Origin: Paramecium tetraurelia
Taxonomy: Eukaryota; Ciliophora; Oligohymenophorea; Peniculida; Parameciidae
Direction: 5' to 3'
Assembly: GCF_000165425.1 (NCBI RefSeq)
Contig: NW_001798986.1
Coordinates: 198,330 to 262,329, forward strand
Length of the DNA: 64,000 bases
The translations under genes were made by a program, and so were the position numbers. The notes beneath the pieces were generated by a model, which searched no databases, was not told where the DNA came from, and worked only from the letters and a program-made list of their open reading frames with translations. Shown here piece by piece: positions 1-11,143 of the stretch; position 1 is the stretch's first letter, and each line of letters starts with the position of its first letter.

Positions 1-28
1 GCTGGATATTTGATTCTGGTCTCGAATA

Positions 29-584
29 TCACTATTTCCCCCTAAAGTATGTCTCCTTGATCCTTAGCTAATTTGTTAGAATATAACTCATAGAAGTTGT
101 GCTAATTCTATTCTTACTTCTCTTAATTAAAAGAATTAGATGGATTATGCACAAATTGATGTCTTCGATTGGCTTAATCTTGTCTACTCTATTATTTGAA
201 TTATACGTGGTTCTTATTGATCGAAAATATTCTTCCTTAGAATAAACGTTAGTGTATTCCAATTTCTGGTCAAACATCAAAGAAAATGAATTAAAAGTGA
301 AATTTCTCAATGCAAAAAATACTTGACTCTCCGTGTTTTGATTCTACATTAAAACTAGAGCAAATTACATTGATTTGTTGTGTCTTGTAATTAATCAATT
401 GTTCGCAACTCACTTTTTTTGAATCCAATATATGCAGCATATGAACAAATGAAGAAGTTAGAAAGGAATCAAATTCATCCCCAATCAAATAATGTGCATA
501 CCGCTATAAGAATTGACTCTCTATCTTTGAATGAATATCTTAAGCAGAAGCCTACGATTTTCCAGTATGAGCAATATCGTTCAT
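29..584 (-). CDS. Hypothetical protein, 176 aa
   Basis: Exons 584..369 and 343..29, joined across a 25 nt GTAATT...TGTAG intron. Removing it shifts the frame and gives one open frame ending in TGA at 31..29. I do not recognise the family. The protein is mostly helical-looking, with a hydrophobic stretch DINLCIIHLILLI near the C-terminus followed by a basic tail. The ATG at 584 was chosen because it begins a coherent sequence (MNDIAHTGKS). The same frame stays open upstream to another ATG at 830, so an N-terminal extension is possible. No regulatory signal is evident. Confidence 0.6.
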
Positions 585-885
585 TTTAACAAAAACTTAT
601 ATTAAATATATTAATAATCCTTATTATTCTAAATTCAACAAATGATAGAACAATACATATATTTCAACATTCCCAATCTACTACTTAATTTGCACCAACA
701 CAATCATCACAACTGAGATTTTCTGTAGCACTCTTCTGAATTTCTAATGTTCCTGAAATGTTGCTATCCCAATCTAAGATTGTATCTCTTTAGACTTTAG
801 AATATAGACAGTTGATTCAAAATTGGTCATTTAAAAAGGTTATTAGAAGAGGTTCAAATAAAAATATATTTATTTACACTTAATA
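585..885. other. Interval between divergent genes, unresolved
   Basis: About 300 bases between the divergent starts at 584 (minus) and 886 (plus). TGA is rare enough here that frames on both strands are partly open. On the minus strand one frame is continuous with the 29..584 gene. I could not decide whether this is coding or promoter. Confidence 0.4.
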
Positions 886-1353
886 ATGAATCAAAAACCT
901 AAATTATAAGGTTGGTAAGATCTTACTAACACTTCAAAATTTACTAACCAATTAAGAATCTTAAGCGACTCATTAAATTAAAGTCCCAAATAAGTCAAAC
1001 CTGCTAGTTCTCCATTTAATAATGTGATCATAAAAAAATTTTTAACTCAACAATCACAATCTCCTAATTACAAAAGAAATCCCCATCGAGATTTATAATA
1101 ATATACTTGTAACAAAAAGACTTACTCTCCAGTATCCAGGGAATAACTATTTAATTTTAGTTCAGAGAAAACTCAAAAAGACACTAATATTAAATTTAAT
1201 GTGACAATTTAAGCAAAATAATTAAAATAAAGTCCTGTTGTGCGATGCCTTTAAAGATATCAGAAATAATAACTAAGAAATAAGTTACTATTGATTTCAA
1301 AAGATTTAAACAATACATAAATTAACCATATAATTTAACTAATTTATAAATGA
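886..1353 (+). CDS. Hypothetical Q/N-rich protein, 155 aa
   Basis: A single open frame in the ciliate code, from ATG 886 to TGA 1351..1353, with many in-frame TAA codons. The sequence is polar and basic, rich in Q, N, K and S (for example SPKQVKPASSPFNN), with no recognised domain and no membrane segment. The last 30 codons become low in complexity. A GTTACT...AAAG candidate intron near the end could change the C-terminus. Its 3' end faces the broken PRP4 kinase on the minus strand. Function unknown. Confidence 0.55.
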
Positions 1354-1389
1354 AAAATAAATGTATAAAATTTCAATATGTCAAACCTT

Positions 1390-2935
1390 TTTACTTTAAG
1401 AATTGGCCATGGCTACATTAATAAATTTATAATAGAGAGCATTTCCAGGTGTTATTCTGTTTTTCAGATCTAATTACAAGCATTTTCCCAATAAATCTTT
1501 GAATTACAAAACCATTTTTAATGTTCAACATTCAACCCTGATTCCTTATTCTTCAAAAGGGTGCTAATAGTACTTGTCGGCTTATCCCCAATAACACTGG
1601 CTTCAAAATTACCTGTCTAGTGTTAGAATCGATTAATCTGCTTATAAATTTAAGATGCTAATCAAAATATTTTTAGACTAAAACAGATCGGTTCAACATT
1701 TTCATAGATGGGTTTGAAGATGTAATTTCAACATGTCATTATTATTGTCTCCAGAGAACAAGAATCACCATGTAAACAATTCAAGCACTATGTCTGCTGT
1801 TACCATTACATCAATGTTAGTATCATAAGGGTAACCAATAATAATTTCAGGGGCACGATAATACCTACTTCCAAGATACTCCATTACTTTTGCTTTATCC
1901 ACAGCAAAGACAGTACCAAATCGCATAATTTCAACAATTTGTATTAGCTGATAATAATATATTATCTGGCGAGATATCAGCATAAACGATATTTTGTTTT
2001 CTCAGATGGGATTCGGCAACTAACAACTACATAGCATAGGATCTAATTGCCTATAAGTTAATTCCTTATCCCTTAGTGTATTTCTTCAAGGCATTTCTAA
2101 GATTTAAGTCTAGCGATGCAAATATTAAACACAGATGTTTCTATGTTCGAAACTTTCAATCAATCTGAGATTATGCTTTATATTATTTGGATCAGCCACG
2201 TTCAATTGCTTTAAAATTTATCTTTCTCTCTCCAGATCTAATGTAGAGATCTTCTGCTCTGATAGATTTGATAGCATATTCCTATCCATTTTGATTGCTT
2301 TGCACACATTAGCAAACACTCCCATACGACATTTATTAATCAACTTATAATCATTTATCATTTCTCCAATTGTAATTCTATAATGCTTATGATTATCGGC
2401 TTCATATGATGAATTTGTATTATGTCTCATCATCATTTTCTGATTCATCATTTGATTAACCAAACATATCTATATTGATTTTTCCTGTTTATCATTATTT
2501 TTATTTATTCTCTTGATTATTTACTTAAAATTAAAGAAATACTTGTTACAAATCCTTTATTAATCAACAATACTAAAAATAACTATTTATTTTCATCAAT
2601 CTATTATTTAGGATGATCAAACATAAATCCTTATTCATTATCTGTTAATGTGAGACCTAAATCTCTTGTTCAAACTTTTTATATAATTCATCCCATTAAC
2701 AATCATCTTCCTAAAAATAATCATCTTAATCTTCAAAATCCAATTCTTTTACATTTTCTTCAACATCTTCTTGCCCTCTTATTATTATTAATCTCCAATG
2801 TGTTATTCTTGCTTCTATTTCTTCCTAAGTTTACTTTGATCTTTTTATCTTTTCAATTTAAGTCTTTTATTTATTTTTTTATCCCTCTCCTTTTCCTTAC
2901 TCTAAACGATATAATTAATTTCAATTGCTAATTTA
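1390..2935 (-). pseudogene. PRP4: PRP4-type spliceosomal protein kinase, broken copy
   Basis: The minus strand carries recognisable pieces of the whole PRP4 (PRPF4B) kinase in the right order but in different frames. They are a Lys/Glu-rich disordered N-terminus (2930-2640), the IGEMINDYKLINKCRMGVFANV glycine-loop region near 2390-2300 in two parts, the catalytic-loop remnant YADISPDNIL near 1960, SRYYRAPEIIIG near 1850, and the C-lobe end near 1420. Several frame changes occur and cannot be explained by small introns. The catalytic HxD has become YAD and the following Lys is Ser. The DMWSVGC helix of the family is scrambled after PYDTNID. PRP4 phosphorylates spliceosome components. This copy looks dead, as expected after loss of one duplicate in a lineage with whole-genome duplications; that history is inference. 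Confidence 0.75.
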
Positions 2936-3412
2936 TTTGTGTTATCTATCCAAATTGAGTTATTTATTCATGAATCAAAGCACTAAATATTCATGTAAGA
3001 TGCTAAATCGAGATTACACACAGAATGAATGATTATGACGTATGAGTCGTTATCTATAATCAGATTATGATTTTGTTGATTTTTCTAATTAAAAATTAAT
3101 ACTATTAAGACATTCTTGAGATAATACGAAGTTATAAAATAAGCATATTTATGAAACTTAATTAAAAGTTAATTTTTATAATAAAATATTCAAATATTTT
3201 CAATTGCTGGTTTGATTGAATCTTTAAGATACTAGTGAAATCTTTATGATTTGATTAAATAATTGAAAGGAATTCCAATTAATTCTAATATATATTAATT
3301 AAATGAAAAGTGTAATTCAAAAAATTTATATTAAGGAAAAGTAATCTTTAGTTTAATATTGGGATTATAACACAAACTTTAAAGATCTTTTTAAATCAAT
3401 AATATCATTTAT
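2936..3412. other. AT-rich intergenic region
   Basis: Between the PRP4 remnant and the next plus-strand gene. Very AT-rich with scattered TGA in all frames. No gene, RNA or repeat recognised. It presumably holds the promoter of the 3413 gene. Confidence 0.5.
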
Positions 3413-3983
3413 ATGGTTAAATTCAACAAACGATCTCAAACTTACCCCAAGGACTCCAACAGCGACACATGTATAAAAAATTTTGAATTTAGAATCTCGA
3501 GAAAGCATAGAAAGTCTTAATTCTTGTTCAATAACGATCGAAGAAGGAGGGCCTCATTAAGAAAATTGCACCATTTGCTATAAGAAACTCTGCTCGAAAT
3601 GCTTTAAAGAATTAGAACTGTTCCCTTCAAAGAGAACTCAGACTTTCCAATGTCCACATTGTGAAGAAATAAAGGAATTAAAAAATACTATCCTCTGCTA
3701 CATCGTGAATACTCTCTAATTGCTTATTTTCCTTGCTCTCTTTCCTCTAGTGGCATTTGCACTGGCCCTTAATAAAACTGAAAAGTTCATATAAGAAATA
3801 GAAACAAAAATAGAAAGCATTTTCATAATTTTGATGGTTAACTTACTTTTCAGCATACCTATATACGTCGGAGAACTTATATATTGCATTTTTATTGCTC
3901 CGATCAAAATTTTCCTCGCTTTTCATGAAGCAATCGATCGCAGAGACTTTGTAATAATGAAAAGAGTGTTCTCGTAATAATGA
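3413..3983 (+). CDS. Small zinc-ribbon/RING-like protein with two membrane helices, 182 aa
   Basis: Exons 3413..3470 and 3493..3983, split by a 22 nt GTATAA...TTTAG intron. After a polar N-terminus comes a Cys cluster, ENCTICYKKLCSKCF then FQCPHC (C-x2-C-x4-C-x2-C...C-x2-C), around residues 45-80. Two hydrophobic segments follow (TLQLLIFLALFPLVAFAL and IFIILMVNLLFSIPIYVG), then a short basic C-terminus. The layout is a cytosolic metal-binding head anchored by a hairpin. It resembles the C-terminal part of membrane RBR or RING ligases, but the cluster is too short for a full RING, so ligase activity is not established. Confidence 0.7.
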
Positions 3984-4753
3984 AATTTGATTTTATATGT
4001 GTTTATTGATTAGTACGTAATATATATCACAATCATTTCTTTTGATTTGAGTAATTTATGGCAAAGATGATGCCAATTAATTATGCATTATTTAAAAACA
4101 ATTGTCTTAAAAGTCCTTTTTCCTAAAATAATTCGCATCGATATAATTAGTTTTGAATAAATTCCATGTTCCTTATTGATTTATCACATAATCGTGTCCC
4201 ATTAGAATACCCTGACAACTCTCTTAACATAAATATTTTAGATTGCATTTTTGTCAAACATTAACTTAAATATTGATGTCATATGTTATTATTTTGATGA
4301 AAAATGTAGGTTTTACACATTCATTCTCATCTGAAATCAGATAGAGAATATTCACTATTTGATTTTAGATGAATAAAATGAATTTACTAAGAAGAGTTAG
4401 ATTATGAGAAAATCAACATTCACATTATGATCAACGAATCAAATTTAAGTGAATTAAACAGATTTAGAGATTGTTATATATAATTTTCTTCATATTTCAT
4501 TATATAAAACCTGTATTGTTGTTAGTAGATTATTATCTTAAAATATATAGGATATTTTTGTATAATTTAATCTAAAACAACTTAGATAGGATATCGACAC
4601 TTGAATAAGGTCAGCTATTGTATTTGATCATAATTTTCTTCAGAGTATTAAATCATATGAAAAATCTTAATGTATAAAAATATATTATTATTATTATAAT
4701 TAAAAGTTGATAAAATAAATAATGTATTTGTAGTTTAATAAATAAAGTTGAAT
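3984..4753. other. AT-rich intergenic region between convergent genes
   Basis: 770 bases between two convergent 3' ends. Only short frames are present and no RNA gene signature was seen. It is long for such a gap here, since other convergent pairs in this window are separated by tens of bases or less. Confidence 0.5.
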
Positions 4754-6291
4754 TCACTAACATTAATTAAATGAAGACTGAGGAGGAAGAATATTCATAG
4801 ACTCTAGCTATAATAGAGTTCTTTTAAAATGACTAGAATATAGAATTTGTAATTACACATGAACTGATTAGTTTTTGAGTTTTAGATATTTAACCTCTAA
4901 GGGGGAAGGACTCAATTCTCCATTGTTTTCTTCATGTTCTTCTTGATTTAATTGTTCTTTTGTAACTTTGCTCATGCTTTCTAAAGCCAAGGCCAGAAGA
5001 TTATTATCTTCAAAAAAAGAAAGTTAGGACAGATTATTTTGATGACTAGGCATGCCAATAACAGTCTAATTTCCACTTTAATTGCAACTACTAAAGGAAT
5101 CGTTAAAACTGGACTAACTTTTTTACTTTGCAGGTGTCAAAGAGATCTTCCTACACTTCTATTCAGGAGTCTTAAGAAAACTATGTCCAGATAACCCATC
5201 TGCACCATTAAGAGTACTTGATGAGGCTTGTTTTTTTCTATTTTACAATAAATCTTATGGTTCCTAATCTGTAGTTCTTCTGGATCGTTTCAAAACTGCA
5301 ATTTCTGAACTCGGCACTTATAATGATGATGGAGTGTAATCCCAATCATATCTTAATTGATCTTGAATGTTTTGTGAATGAGCTAATTTTTAAAACATTT
5401 GTCTTAAGAATTTATAATCTGGAGTTGCTCGGAAATCCAGCTTGCGTGCATAGTCTATCATCCTCTCAAATTCATTGGGTAAACCGCTGCACAACTCATT
5501 AAGAGGGATTGTGTTTTTCATATCGCCCACAGCCTTAATTTTCTATTCATCCTATAATTTTAAAACTTGCCAAGGTAGGCTTCCTAAATCAAGATAAAAG
5601 ACTTAACCTTTCAAGAGGTAGATCAATACATATCCCAAAGATTCCAAATCGTCTCTTCGGCTTAGTTCTTGTCCTTTATGAGCGCCCAAACTCGCATAAC
5701 GAGATGTCCCCAGAAATGGCTTATTTTCAGAAAAGTTGCTTGGAATACTGTCATATTTCATACATGTGTCTGCCTTTCTTGTCTCGGTAGAACTTGCTAA
5801 TTCCGAAATCCACTAAGTATAAATTCGAATCGTTATCTCTCCCAGTTAATATATTCTCTGGTTTGAGGTCTCTATGCAAGACAGATCTCAAATTGATAGA
5901 ATATTTTACTTCAGATGGATATTCTCCAGAATACTCAGCATCTACTCTGCAATTAGTAGGACACATTTCAGGGAAAACTTTTTATATTGTCTTATATAAT
6001 AAGTAAGATCTTTTCCCAAGAAACTTATTACCATTAGCATTTATTTCTTGTGCTCTCCGAAATAGTAAAGTCTAGGAATATTGAGAGTCCCATTCAAATG
6101 CTATAGAATTTTTGCCTATCGATAATTATTTACTTAAATATAGTTACTTCCTTCTCCAAACTGGATCCCTAGTCATTCTTTTCTATCTTTATTGCCACAT
6201 ACTAATTAGATTAAACATCCTATCCCACGTACACCACACCAAATGACCCTTAAGAAATTTTCTTCTTTATTAAGTATTATTCATTAATCAT
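4754..6291 (-). CDS. Casein kinase 1 family protein kinase with long tail, 477 aa
   Basis: Exons 6291..6148, 6115..5910, 5886..5764, 5738..5608, 5583..4754; introns of 32, 23, 25 and 24 nt. It opens with [20 protein letters not shown], the ATP lysine is in VAIKIEK, and then come [21 protein letters not shown] and the CK1 substrate-loop region [13 protein letters not shown], so the core is complete. CK1 kinases phosphorylate Ser/Thr in acidic or primed sites. The last roughly 180 residues are a Q/S-rich tail. Two introns end in GAG and AAG rather than TAG; both are needed to restore the kinase motifs. A further 24 nt GTAATT...TCTAG stretch at 4856..4833 may be an in-frame intron in the tail. 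Confidence 0.88.
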
Positions 6292-6365
6292 TAAAATAAT
6301 GTCCATATTACATTTTATTAGATTCCTAAATCAAAAAGCATCACTCCTAACAATTCAGGCAAGCG

Positions 6366-6747
6366 ATGTCTCTATAAATCATGGATGCGAGAGTCGGACT
6401 CAATTCATACTGTTAACTAATTTAACTGAGAATCAAACATAATTCATTTGAAAATAAATCAATTCATTAACTCAGGTGAAGAAAATGATCTCTTGAGCAT
6501 AAGGATATTTAGAGGACATAATAAAAATGATAAAAAAATAAGAATAATTTAGAAACATCTCAAATAGAAAATTGCTTTAGCTTCTAATTATGCATTTAAA
6601 TTGAAATATTAAAATATGAAGGGAGAGAACTACTAAACCCGTTATGTGAACATTTATTTGTGTGATTTTCAATCCTCTGAAACATCTTTGGTTAATTGGA
6701 ATATGTTTCTAACATTTTTCATTATGAAATTTAATGACTGTTACTGA
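6366..6747 (+). CDS. Possible small basic protein, 117 aa
   Basis: Exons 6366..6475 and 6504..6747 if a 28 nt GTGAAG...ATAAG intron is accepted. The predicted protein is Lys/Asn-rich (GHNKNDKKIRIIQKHLKQK) and unlike any family I know. Because TGA is rare in this AT-rich DNA, an open frame this long is weak evidence alone. It starts 74 bases upstream of, and diverges from, the CK1 kinase start. Confidence 0.35.
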
Positions 6748-6861
6748 CAATCTCTTATGGACAAGAAGACCTTATAATTTTGATACTGAATTTTAAGATA
6801 TCAATAGTAAATACTTATGTTTTATACTATCATCTAATAAAATATATAATAATAAAAAATA

Positions 6862-7769
6862 ATGTCAATATCGAAATAATTTCACCTTTAATTCTCGCAA
6901 TCACCAAGATCTATCAATAAAACTTCTTTAAAATACGATCTCGCCTTGCTTGGTTAGAGTGAAAGATTGATAAAGTAGCCTCAAATTGCGCCTTAGAAAC
7001 GTCAAAGAAGCATAATAAAACAGCAATTATTCCTTAAAACTTAAATCTCAAATTCATCATTAAACAAGTCAAACGAAGACTTTCTATTAAAGAAACAAAG
7101 CTAGAATTAAACTTCCTTTTAAGAATAGCTTATAATGAAAGATTTGATTATATAGGAGTACGAAAAAAAATATAGGGATCAGGTAATTTTAATTTTAGAA
7201 ATTTAGATTGGTGTTTGTTAACAACTGAGTTGCCAGGTTGAATAATAGAAGGAGTTGATTGATTAATTGCAATTGCAAATCAATCATCTGAAACTCTACA
7301 TTTTGGACCTGAAAAAATAGGTTGAAAACAGTGTTTTACATCAGCAATGCAATCAAAAGCAGCAGGAATACAAAGATTAATTAAGGAGGTTTGATGAAAT
7401 TCTCAGATAAACTATGGATTAAAACTATGCAACTCAATAAAGGATTAAAGATTTCGAACTAAAGTCCTAAAAACTAAAATAGTAATCAGTAAATATTTAA
7501 ATAAAATTGAGAATGATTTAAAATACCATATCATATGTAGGAATTGCAATGCTCAAATCAAGAATGCCGTTACCTTGATTCCCTGTGCACATACGTTTTG
7601 CAACAGATGCATTAGTAACTTTAAGGGACAGTGTTTTGTCTGTTTAGATTAGGTATTTCTTGTTTCTTAATGGTAGAGCAAAGTCACTGCCACATACGCC
7701 AATGATTACATAACAGATTTGGCTTAAATATACTAAACTTTAGAATCTCTAATCGGTGTAATATAATGA
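6862..7769 (+). CDS. Coiled-coil protein with C-terminal RING finger, 294 aa
   Basis: Exons 6862..7488 and 7512..7769 around a 23 nt GTAAAT...TTGAG intron. A basic N-terminus is followed by a Gln-rich coiled coil (about residues 110-205), then RING-HC: CRNC, PCAHTFCNRC and CFVC give C-x2-C, C-x-H-x2-C-x2-C, C-x2-C. The family role is E3 ubiquitin ligase activity, with the coil for dimerisation or substrate binding. A 24 nt GTAATT...TTTAG segment at 7183..7206 is probably a second, in-frame intron; removing it gives 286 aa. The intron boundary lies just before the RING, and the frame switch there is what makes the RING appear. Confidence 0.8.
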
Positions 7770-7868
7770 TGATTATTAATTTTATATATAATAATAAAAG
7801 GGTTTGTACCTTGTGTAGTTATTTGCGAATATTAAATTATTGGTACATAGATTAAAATTTACACTAAA

Positions 7869-8244
7869 TCAAAGATTAAGTAGTCCTTAATAGTACTCAT
7901 TGTAGCAATTATGCAGGTCTTGTTCGACCTTTTGGTGACAATGCTCATATTCTCTTTCGTCTGATTATGACTTGTAGCATTCCAAGGCTTGTCTTTCAAT
8001 AAAGAGCAAGCGTGTAGACAAAAGATTGGCTATGTTGTCGACTTTGCCTTCATATTTTTCCATGCCTAAGAAAATTAGATTCTTTCTTACATGTGGCAAA
8101 TAATTCAAAATTGGTTGAATTATCGAGACAAGCTTATTTATGGTTAGTTGCTGCTTCAAGAGACTTCCGCATTTACTCTTCAGATAGTTTAATATTATGT
8201 TTATAGGAATCGAAATCCTTTTCATATTACTATTTTTTTTACAT
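7869..8244 (-). CDS. Small helical cysteine-containing protein, 116 aa
   Basis: Exons 8244..8091 and 8065..7869, joined over a 25 nt GTAAGA...TCTTAG intron. Highly charged and helical, with paired cysteines (EQDLHNCYNEYY, ALECYKSQ, EHCHQKV) spaced 10 to 12 residues apart. This recalls CHCH-type proteins of the mitochondrial intermembrane space but does not fit the strict twin CX9C rule. No signal peptide or membrane helix. Its start lies 68 bases from the 3' end of the upstream minus-strand gene. Confidence 0.65.
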
Positions 8245-8312
8245 AAAATTAATATTAATATATATATATAATTTTAGTGATTATCTAATTATATAAATAA
8301 ATAATTAATGCA

Positions 8313-10129
8313 TCATTAAAATTGTTTATTAGTAACAATAGGATCACACATTATGCTATTATAAACTTTTTCTCTGAGTAGTTTGATAAAAGTTTGTGTT
8401 TGGTTTTCAATCAGTTCTCCCAACAACCTTGGTATATAAGCGTAGTATTTCCTATAGAGATCTTTCTCTGCGCTGGTGAGTTTTTCTTGCTTTACAAAAT
8501 AGCAATAACTGATTTGATTGAACTTCTCGATGTATTCAATACTCGCATTATTCATAAAGTTCTTATAAACAATTAATGTGAATGCTTACTTTCAATTGAT
8601 GCTGAGGTAGTTGTTGCTTCATCAATTACAAGCAATTGACCATATGATTGGTGAGTTCATAATAATTTTTACCTGTTGTCATAAACTAACTATTCACTTA
8701 TTGCTGTATTTTGTTTATATAATTGTGGATCACAGGATTGATGTCGATTTGCACTTTCCTACATAACTCAAAATAAATACTTATTCAAATTGATTCCATT
8801 TACATCAATATTTAGTTGATAATCATTCGTCATTGTATTGTAACCCTGTAGAATCATGGTTATTATTTTTAGAACTTCTTCCAGCAATTATTCTTTCTGG
8901 ATTTCCCCATCCTAATCATTTATTAATTTTTGGTCCTATTTTGATGCTACTTACGATTTGTAGTCATCCAAGATTAATTGATAATGAGCAATCAATTCAT
9001 TCTTTTAATTGATTTCATTCAACTATTGAGTCTGAGTATTCAACTATTAATGATAGTTATCTTCCATCTCGCTTAATAGTTTCTCGAACTCTTTGATGGT
9101 TTCATCTTGCTCCAACAGTTTATTTTTATAAAATTACAGCTCTTCAATCATTTCCTATTTCTCTTCTTAAATACTCTAGCACACCTATTGATACTTATCT
9201 AATTAGATCATCACCTTCTACACTTTATCAAAGGCAGTCTTCCCTTCCACTACACATACCTTATGGATAAATAACTCTAATTAGGACATCATTTTATTGG
9301 AGTAGTTTTGATTTGTTTGTTATTTGATTTGATCCAATATTGGCTTGAAAGGCAGAGAATTGCCTTAGTGAAATGCATTGTCCAACAATTTAATTACTTA
9401 TTCGATTTACTGAGATTGGTCCATATTAATAGTCCAACAGCCTTTTAGAGCTGATCTCAATCCTTGATGCTACTTCTAATATAACTTAGTAATATCCATA
9501 TTGCATTGCAACAACTCAAAAAGAACCCTGCTCTTCTCCTTATAAAATAATAATTCATCCTCCTTTTTGATTAGTTACTCCACCATTTCTTCCTGTTTCT
9601 ATGTGGTCAATTGGAGGATCTCTTGATTCTTCTAGAGAATCTACTAATTCATTTAGCTGCAATGTCTCATAAATATGTCTAAGATTTCCTTTTATTCTAA
9701 TTCTCTGTTTATGGACTCTTGCAATTCCTATTAGTAATATGGTGTGGTTTCGATGTATTTAATTTGAACATTGTCTTCTCCTTATTTCTCTTGGTCCAGA
9801 AACAAATTGAGAATCTCTTTGGCTGTAGTAGTCTGAACAGGTACTTTTAATTTTTGAACATCTTTTTATTGTTAATTGTAGTCTTCGCTTAACGATTGAT
9901 ACTTTTCTTTGAATCCTTCATTGTCTCTAAGTTATTGTTCTAAGTAATGAATTTATTGGGACAACTCATCGATCAAATAATTCTATTATGATAACTCATC
10001 CCGCATTTGTTCAATCTCTCTGTCCTTCCTCATAAGTTACGTAATAACAGGAGAGAATTGTTTATTCTTTGGAGGCAACGTACTTTGCGAATCATAAGAA
10101 GAATTAAGTTAATAACTTCTATCGATCAT
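8313..10129 (-). CDS. Large coiled-coil protein, 588 aa
   Basis: Exons 10129..8781, 8758..8590, 8561..8313; introns of 22 and 28 nt. Almost the whole length is Q/E/K-rich heptad sequence (for example REIEQMRDELSQQNYLIDEL), with a short C-terminal region of less biased composition. The last exons could be mistaken for a separate small gene starting at 8682, but the 22 nt intron puts them in frame with the coil. Likely a structural or scaffold protein of the cortex, basal body or cilium; that is inference from the coil alone. No motor or enzyme domain seen. Confidence 0.75.
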
Positions 10130-10461
10130 TTGAAATTAATTTTACAATAATACAATAACTAATTACATTTATCTCAGCAAATAAATTTTGTATTAAAAAG
10201 TACCTGATTTCAGGTCATCAATTTTATTTACTTATAGGGCAAATAAACAAATCAAATAGAGATATTAAATAGCTTGTGAGATTGAGCTTTCCGGCTCATT
10301 TCTCTCCTTCTGTTCTTAAAAACTGTATTATTTATTTAAAAAGAGTACATTTCAAGGGAAAACACAAAGTAATCTCTTGAATAACATATAAAACTAAGTA
10401 GAATGATCAATTAAACATAGAATTTATTTATTGGGTCTAGGAATTATATATTAATAATAAA
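10130..10461. promoter_or_regulatory. Divergent promoter region
   Basis: 332 bases between the starts of the coiled-coil gene (minus) and the VAP gene (plus), so it must hold both promoters. AT-rich. No specific motif could be assigned. Confidence 0.5.
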
Positions 10462-11137
10462 ATGGATTAATTACTGTTAGTTTAACCTGAAAGAATGCTA
10501 AAATTTGAAATGGAAAATAACTAATACGTTGCAAGAATAGTTTTACAAAATGTTTCAGCAATCTTCGTAGCTTTTAAAGTTAGACTAAGCAATCAAAATG
10601 ATTATACTGTAAAACCAAGCATAGGTGTATTGAGAGCAGGCAACAGTGTAACATTGCAATTAACTACCGAAAATGCAATTAGTATAAATGTGGATCGCGT
10701 TTAGATTTTGGCTGGACCCATTTCCAACAATGAGGTAATACTTGATAATATTGGCAGGATGTGATTTAATTTTTCAAAAAATAGCAGAGATTAAATCAAA
10801 GGATCCTTAAATGCAGCAGTGGCGAAGCTTCTTCTTTGTCATCTACTGTGTACAAATCTTCCATTTCTCCGTAAGAAATTAATGATTTTAAAACAACTAC
10901 AATTAAAACTGAATATGTGAAACCGCAGAAGAAATAATCGGCATCAAAAGATGTTCTGAGTTTGGAAGAATAGATTAAATTGATTGTATTTATACCTCAT
11001 CTATTCTTGTGTAGAGTGAAGATCTGAAAGTTATCAAGGAAAAACAAAATGATGGCAAGATAACAGTTGGGATAAAATAATTCTTAATATCAATTTTTAT
11101 TGCAATGATTGTTGGAGTATATATAACTTATAGATGA
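10462..11137 (+). CDS. VAP-family MSP-domain tail-anchored protein, 207 aa
   Basis: Exons 10462..10734, 10758..10985, 11015..11137; introns of 23 and 29 nt. The N-terminal MSP domain begins LLLVQPERMLKFEM and continues with the strand pattern of VAPs (YTVKPSIGVLRAGNSVTLQL), then a polar linker, a short coil and a C-terminal hydrophobic anchor (FLISIFIAMIVGVYITY). VAPs sit in the endoplasmic reticulum and recruit lipid-transfer and tethering proteins through FFAT motifs. The ATG at 10462 rather than 10495 was chosen because it adds the conserved LLLVQPER lead-in. The stop lies 6 bases from the stop of the convergent neighbour. Confidence 0.87.
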
Positions 11138-11143
11138 TATTAT

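Noticed and set aside
2650-2931. A 93-residue hydrophobic plus-strand protein
   Set aside because: It is the complement of the Lys-rich N-terminal region of the PRP4 remnant; hydrophobic shadows of Lys-rich sequence are expected.
7240-7410. A plus-strand frame that reads well if TGA is Trp, suggesting inserted mitochondrial DNA
   Set aside because: The other frame over the same bases is a TGA-free coiled coil that joins to a complete RING finger through a 23 nt intron, so the TGA-containing frame is a shadow.
8313-8682. An independent 113-residue gene starting at 8682
   Set aside because: After removal of the 22 nt intron at 8780..8759 the frame is continuous with the long coiled-coil gene upstream.
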